From: an uncultured Rhodospirillales bacterium
GTDB lineage: Bacteria; Pseudomonadota; Alphaproteobacteria; Azospirillales; Azospirillaceae
Direction of reading: 5' to 3'
Assembly (NCBI GenBank): GCA_903927615.1
Contig: CAIYNU010000025.1
Span: 1-58,660 of the forward strand
DNA: 58,660 nt
This document shows positions 56,397 through 58,660 of this stretch, in pieces. The position numbers were made by a program, and so were the translations under genes. How positions within the stretch are numbered: position 1 is the stretch's first letter; each line of letters opens with the position of its first letter. The notes under the pieces are model-generated. The model was not told the DNA's origin. It did not search any database and saw only the letters and a list, made by a program, of their open reading frames with translations.

Positions 56397-58660
56397 ATGA
56401 TGAAGGCCGCTGGTCAGTCGGCGGGACATACACGCTGGCAGCCAAGCCTCAAGCCGGTGGCCGAGGTCAAAACCGGTGTCGATGTCGAGGTTGAGGTTCC
56501 CGATGCGCTGGGCAACACCGACCGGAGCCTGGTGACCGTTGCCGACCTGAACCGTCTGTCCCGGTCGGACCTGATCCCGGTTCGTGGCCCGGTGTACATC
56601 AAAGGCGCGCGGCCCGGTCAGACGCTGATTGCCACCGTCCGGCGGGTCGACGCCGCCGCCACCGGCTGGACGGCGATCGTTCCCGGTGTCGGCCTGTTGT
56701 CGGATGTGTTCCAGACGCCGAAGGTGGTGACCAGCACCATCGAAGACCAGAAAATTGACTTTATGGGTTTGCGCACGCTGCCATTGCGCCCCAGTGCCGG
56801 GGTGGTGGGGCTGGCGCCGGCCACCAGCGGGCACATTTCGACCTTTGCGGTACGCCGGGCCGGGGGGCGCCTCGGTCTGACCCAGTTGACCCAGGGCAGT
56901 TCGCTGTTTTTGCCGGTCGAAGTCGATGGCGGGTTGTTCTCCATCGGGGAAGGGCTGGCGGCGCTGGGTGTCGGCCTGGTTTGCGGAACCGGCGTGGAAA
57001 CCCGGCTGCGCCTGACCGTTCGCTTTACGCTCAGTTCGCGGCCGATTGACGGGCCGGAGCTGGTTTTCCGGCCGCAGGCCTGGCCGCTGCCGCCCGACCA
57101 GGGCTACCACGCGGTGGTGGGGGTTGCGGCGGACCTGCGTGAGGCCACCCGCACCGCCGTTTTGCGCATGATCGATGCCATGACCCGCAATCATGGCATC
57201 TCGGCCGAAGCCGCCTACATGCTGATCGGGATCATCGGCGAGTTACGGATCGCCTCGGTGAACGACGCCGGGGGCCAGGCGGTTTCGCTCCGTCTGCCCG
57301 TGCCCGAGCCGCCGGTCGGGCCGCCACGCCCGGTTCCGGCCATGCCCGCTGCGCCCCCGGCGGCACCGGTGCGCCAGCACGCTCTGAATGGGGTCTCGGA
57401 ACCAACGGTTCGCCATGAGGCCTGGGACAACAGCCTGCCGCCGGTCCTGGAGATCAAACCGGGGGAAGAGGTTGCGGTGACGGTGCCGGATGCGTCCGGC
57501 GGGCGGGTCCGGCGCGAGACCACCGTGGAGCAACTGCAAAAACTGGATTGGCGGCAACCGTTGCCGCTGGTCGGACCGATTTTCGTCGAGGGGGCGCTGC
57601 CGGGCCGGACGCTGACCGTCGAGGTGCGCAGCGCCAGTGCCGGTGACTGGGGGTGGACGGCCATTCTGCCCGGTCGGGGCTTGCTCGCCGACCAGTTTCC
57701 CGAGGCGGCGCTGCGGGTGAGTCGGATCAGCAGCGGCGTGGTCCACTTTTTGCCCAAACACACCATGCCCGAACGACCGTTCGCCGGCGTGATGGGCGTG
57801 GCATCGGCGGCGCCCGGCCGTTATCCGTCCGAAACGCCGCTGGCCACCGGCGGCCGGCTTGGCCTGTGCCAGTTGGTGGTGGGGACCACCCTTCATCTTC
57901 CGGTCTGCGTGCCCGGCGCGTTGTTTTCGGTCGGTGACGGTCACGCCCTCCAGGGTGATGCCAGGGTGTGTGGAACCGGGGTTGCAGCCGCGGTTCGACT
58001 CGTTTTGCGGTTCGGGGTCAGCGACCGCCCTTTGGCCCTGCCCGAATACCGGGTTCCCGCCGCCAGCCGCCTTCGGCCCACCGCCGGCAAGTATCATGTC
58101 ACCACGGCGTCGGCCAAAGCGCCGGTCGACGCGGCGCGCGGCGCGGTGCGGACCATGATCGAATTCCTGATCCGTCAGTTCGGGCTCTCGCCGCAGGACG
58201 CCTACATGCTGTGCAGTGTCCAGGGCCAGCTTGGGTTGCCCTACACCGCCGATCGCCGTTGTTGGGAGGTTACGCTCACCTTACCCTTGCCGGGCCGCAA
58301 ACTGTTGCCGTTCTTTCCCCTGCTGCCGTGGACCACCGACGATGCCAAGGCCGATGAGGCCGCCGATGTCGACGATCGGCCTCCCGCCGACGATGACGGT
58401 CCGTTGCCGGTCCTTCACCTGCCGGCGGGGGAACAGGCGCCCGATGTGACCAAACCCGACGCCGGTTTGTCGCTGAGCGTTTCCGGCGTGGTCGGGCGGT
58501 TAGCCGCCTTGTTCCGCCCCAGTGGACCTATGCAGCCACCCGCCAGCCGAACCGCTGAAGTCACCGAACGACTCGAGTCCCATCGGGACGTTCCCGTGCC
58601 TCCGGTTCCCGTGCCTCCGGTTCCCGTGCCTCCGGTTCCCGTGCCTCCGGTTCCCGTGCC
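56397..58660 (+). CDS. Tandem acetamidase/formamidase-family protein (3' end outside window)
   Basis: An open frame runs from ATG 56397 (GCGGGGG before it) to the end of the window, at least 754 residues, with no stop. It holds two FmdA_AmdA domains. The N-terminal one (about 13-310) has VRGPVYIKGARPGQTLIATV and GGRLGLTQLTQGSSLFLPVE; the C-terminal one (about 340-645) has LVGPIFVEGALPGRTLTVEV, FAGVMGVASAAPGRY and GGRLGLCQLVVGTTLHLPVC then ALFSVGDGHALQGDARVCGT. The metal/active-site signature GDxHxxQGD is intact only in the C-terminal half; the N-terminal half has IGEGLAALGV and is probably structural. Each half ends in MIDxMxRxxGxSxxxAYM-type helices. After residue 700 a VPVPP repeat begins. 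Only the first ATG is preferred; ATG 56400 follows directly. Confidence 0.9.
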   Translation, partial: MMKAAGQSAGHTRWQPSLKPVAEVKTGVDVEVEVPDALGNTDRSLVTVADLNRLSRSDLIPVRGPVYIKGARPGQTLIATVRRVDAAATGWTAIVPGVGLLSDVFQTPKVVTSTIEDQKIDFMGLRTLPLRPSAGVVGLAPATSGHISTFAVRRAGGRLGLTQLTQGSSLFLPVEVDGGLFSIGEGLAALGVGLVCGTGVETRLRLTVRFTLSSRPIDGPELVFRPQAWPLPPDQGYHAVVGVAADLREATRTAVLRMIDAMTRNHGISAEAAYMLIGIIGELRIASVNDAGGQAVSLRLPVPEPPVGPPRPVPAMPAAPPAAPVRQHALNGVSEPTVRHEAWDNSLPPVLEIKPGEEVAVTVPDASGGRVRRETTVEQLQKLDWRQPLPLVGPIFVEGALPGRTLTVEVRSASAGDWGWTAILPGRGLLADQFPEAALRVSRISSGVVHFLPKHTMPERPFAGVMGVASAAPGRYPSETPLATGGRLGLCQLVVGTTLHLPVCVPGALFSVGDGHALQGDARVCGTGVAAAVRLVLRFGVSDRPLALPEYRVPAASRLRPTAGKYHVTTASAKAPVDAARGAVRTMIEFLIRQFGLSPQDAYMLCSVQGQLGLPYTADRRCWEVTLTLPLPGRKLLPFFPLLPWTTDDAKADEAADVDDRPPADDDGPLPVLHLPAGEQAPDVTKPDAGLSLSVSGVVGRLAALFRPSGPMQPPASRTAEVTERLESHRDVPVPPVPVPPVPVPPVPVPPVPV
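58590..58660 (+). repeat. 15-bp tandem repeat coding VPVPP
   Basis: The unit GTTCCCGTGCCTCCG occurs four times in perfect copies (58590-58649) and once cut by the window end. It encodes Val-Pro-Val-Pro-Pro and keeps the frame. The true copy number is unknown. Confidence 0.9.

Noticed and set aside
56376-57194. Leftward open frames in the last 2.3 kb (also 57243-58097)
   Set aside because: The rightward FmdA-like frame is open throughout with clear family motifs; the leftward frames are shadows.
58590-58660. Possible CRISPR-like array
   Set aside because: The repeats are contiguous 15-mers without spacers and encode VPVPP in frame.

Overview
The window is a GC-rich chromosomal segment of an alphaproteobacterium, most likely a Rhodospirillales/Rhodospirillaceae member. 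This rests on recognised gene content (GroEL with a GGM-rich tail, MeaB, a phytochrome kinase, an early-cobalt cobalamin operon, PrkA-YeaH-SpoVR, Alphaproteobacteria-style XRE regulator and PopZ-like motif) and on GC-rich codon use; no rRNA or tRNA was seen to confirm it. Gene calls come from reading the sequence, with family assignments made from visible motifs and not from searches.

Layout. 1-10 kb: end of groEL with a terminator, a soluble diguanylate cyclase, a large membrane protein, two exported proteins (one a single-Cache sensor-like protein), htpG coupled to an exported alpha/beta hydrolase, and an XRE regulator. 10-16.5 kb: three tandem small secreted paralogues, a Nudix hydrolase, a phytochrome-like histidine kinase without the usual chromophore cysteines, and meaB. 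16.5-24.3 kb: a leftward pair made of an HATPase-GNAT fusion and a SulP-STAS-cyclic-nucleotide-binding transporter, then a 500-base AT-rich control region and a rightward TRAP solute-binding protein plus chemoreceptor pair, then a 56-residue PopZ-like mini-protein. 24.4-34.1 kb: SPOUT RNA methyltransferase, asparaginase II family protein, quinone oxidoreductase, PAS histidine kinase, a GT-C-like membrane protein coupled to a glycosyltransferase, and ilvD.

34.1-40.2 kb is an accessory-looking stretch: an AT-rich lipoprotein gene, a small coiled-coil gene, a two-gene restriction-modification module (endonuclease and N6-adenine methyltransferase overlapping) and an AT-rich ferritin-like diiron protein. 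40.2-45.1 kb holds the conserved stress operon prkA-yeaH-spoVR read leftward. 45.5-49.2 kb holds a J-domain/SH3 membrane protein and the leftward operon yggT-yggU-folD-fkbM.

49.4-56.1 kb is a tightly overlapping cobalamin operon: cbiX with a His-rich tail, cobH, cobL, cobI, a cbiG-cobJ fusion, cobM and a low-molecular-weight tyrosine phosphatase. CbiX and CbiG point to the early-cobalt, oxygen-independent route; MeaB at 15.5 kb is a plausible consumer link because it guards B12-dependent methylmalonyl-CoA mutase. The window ends inside a gene encoding two fused acetamidase/formamidase domains with a VPVPP repeat tail, preceded by an 82-base nested palindrome.

The most unusual items are the cysteine-less phytochrome, the HATPase-GNAT/SulP-STAS pair, the tandem FmdA fusion, the PopZ-like mini-protein and the three tandem secreted paralogues.
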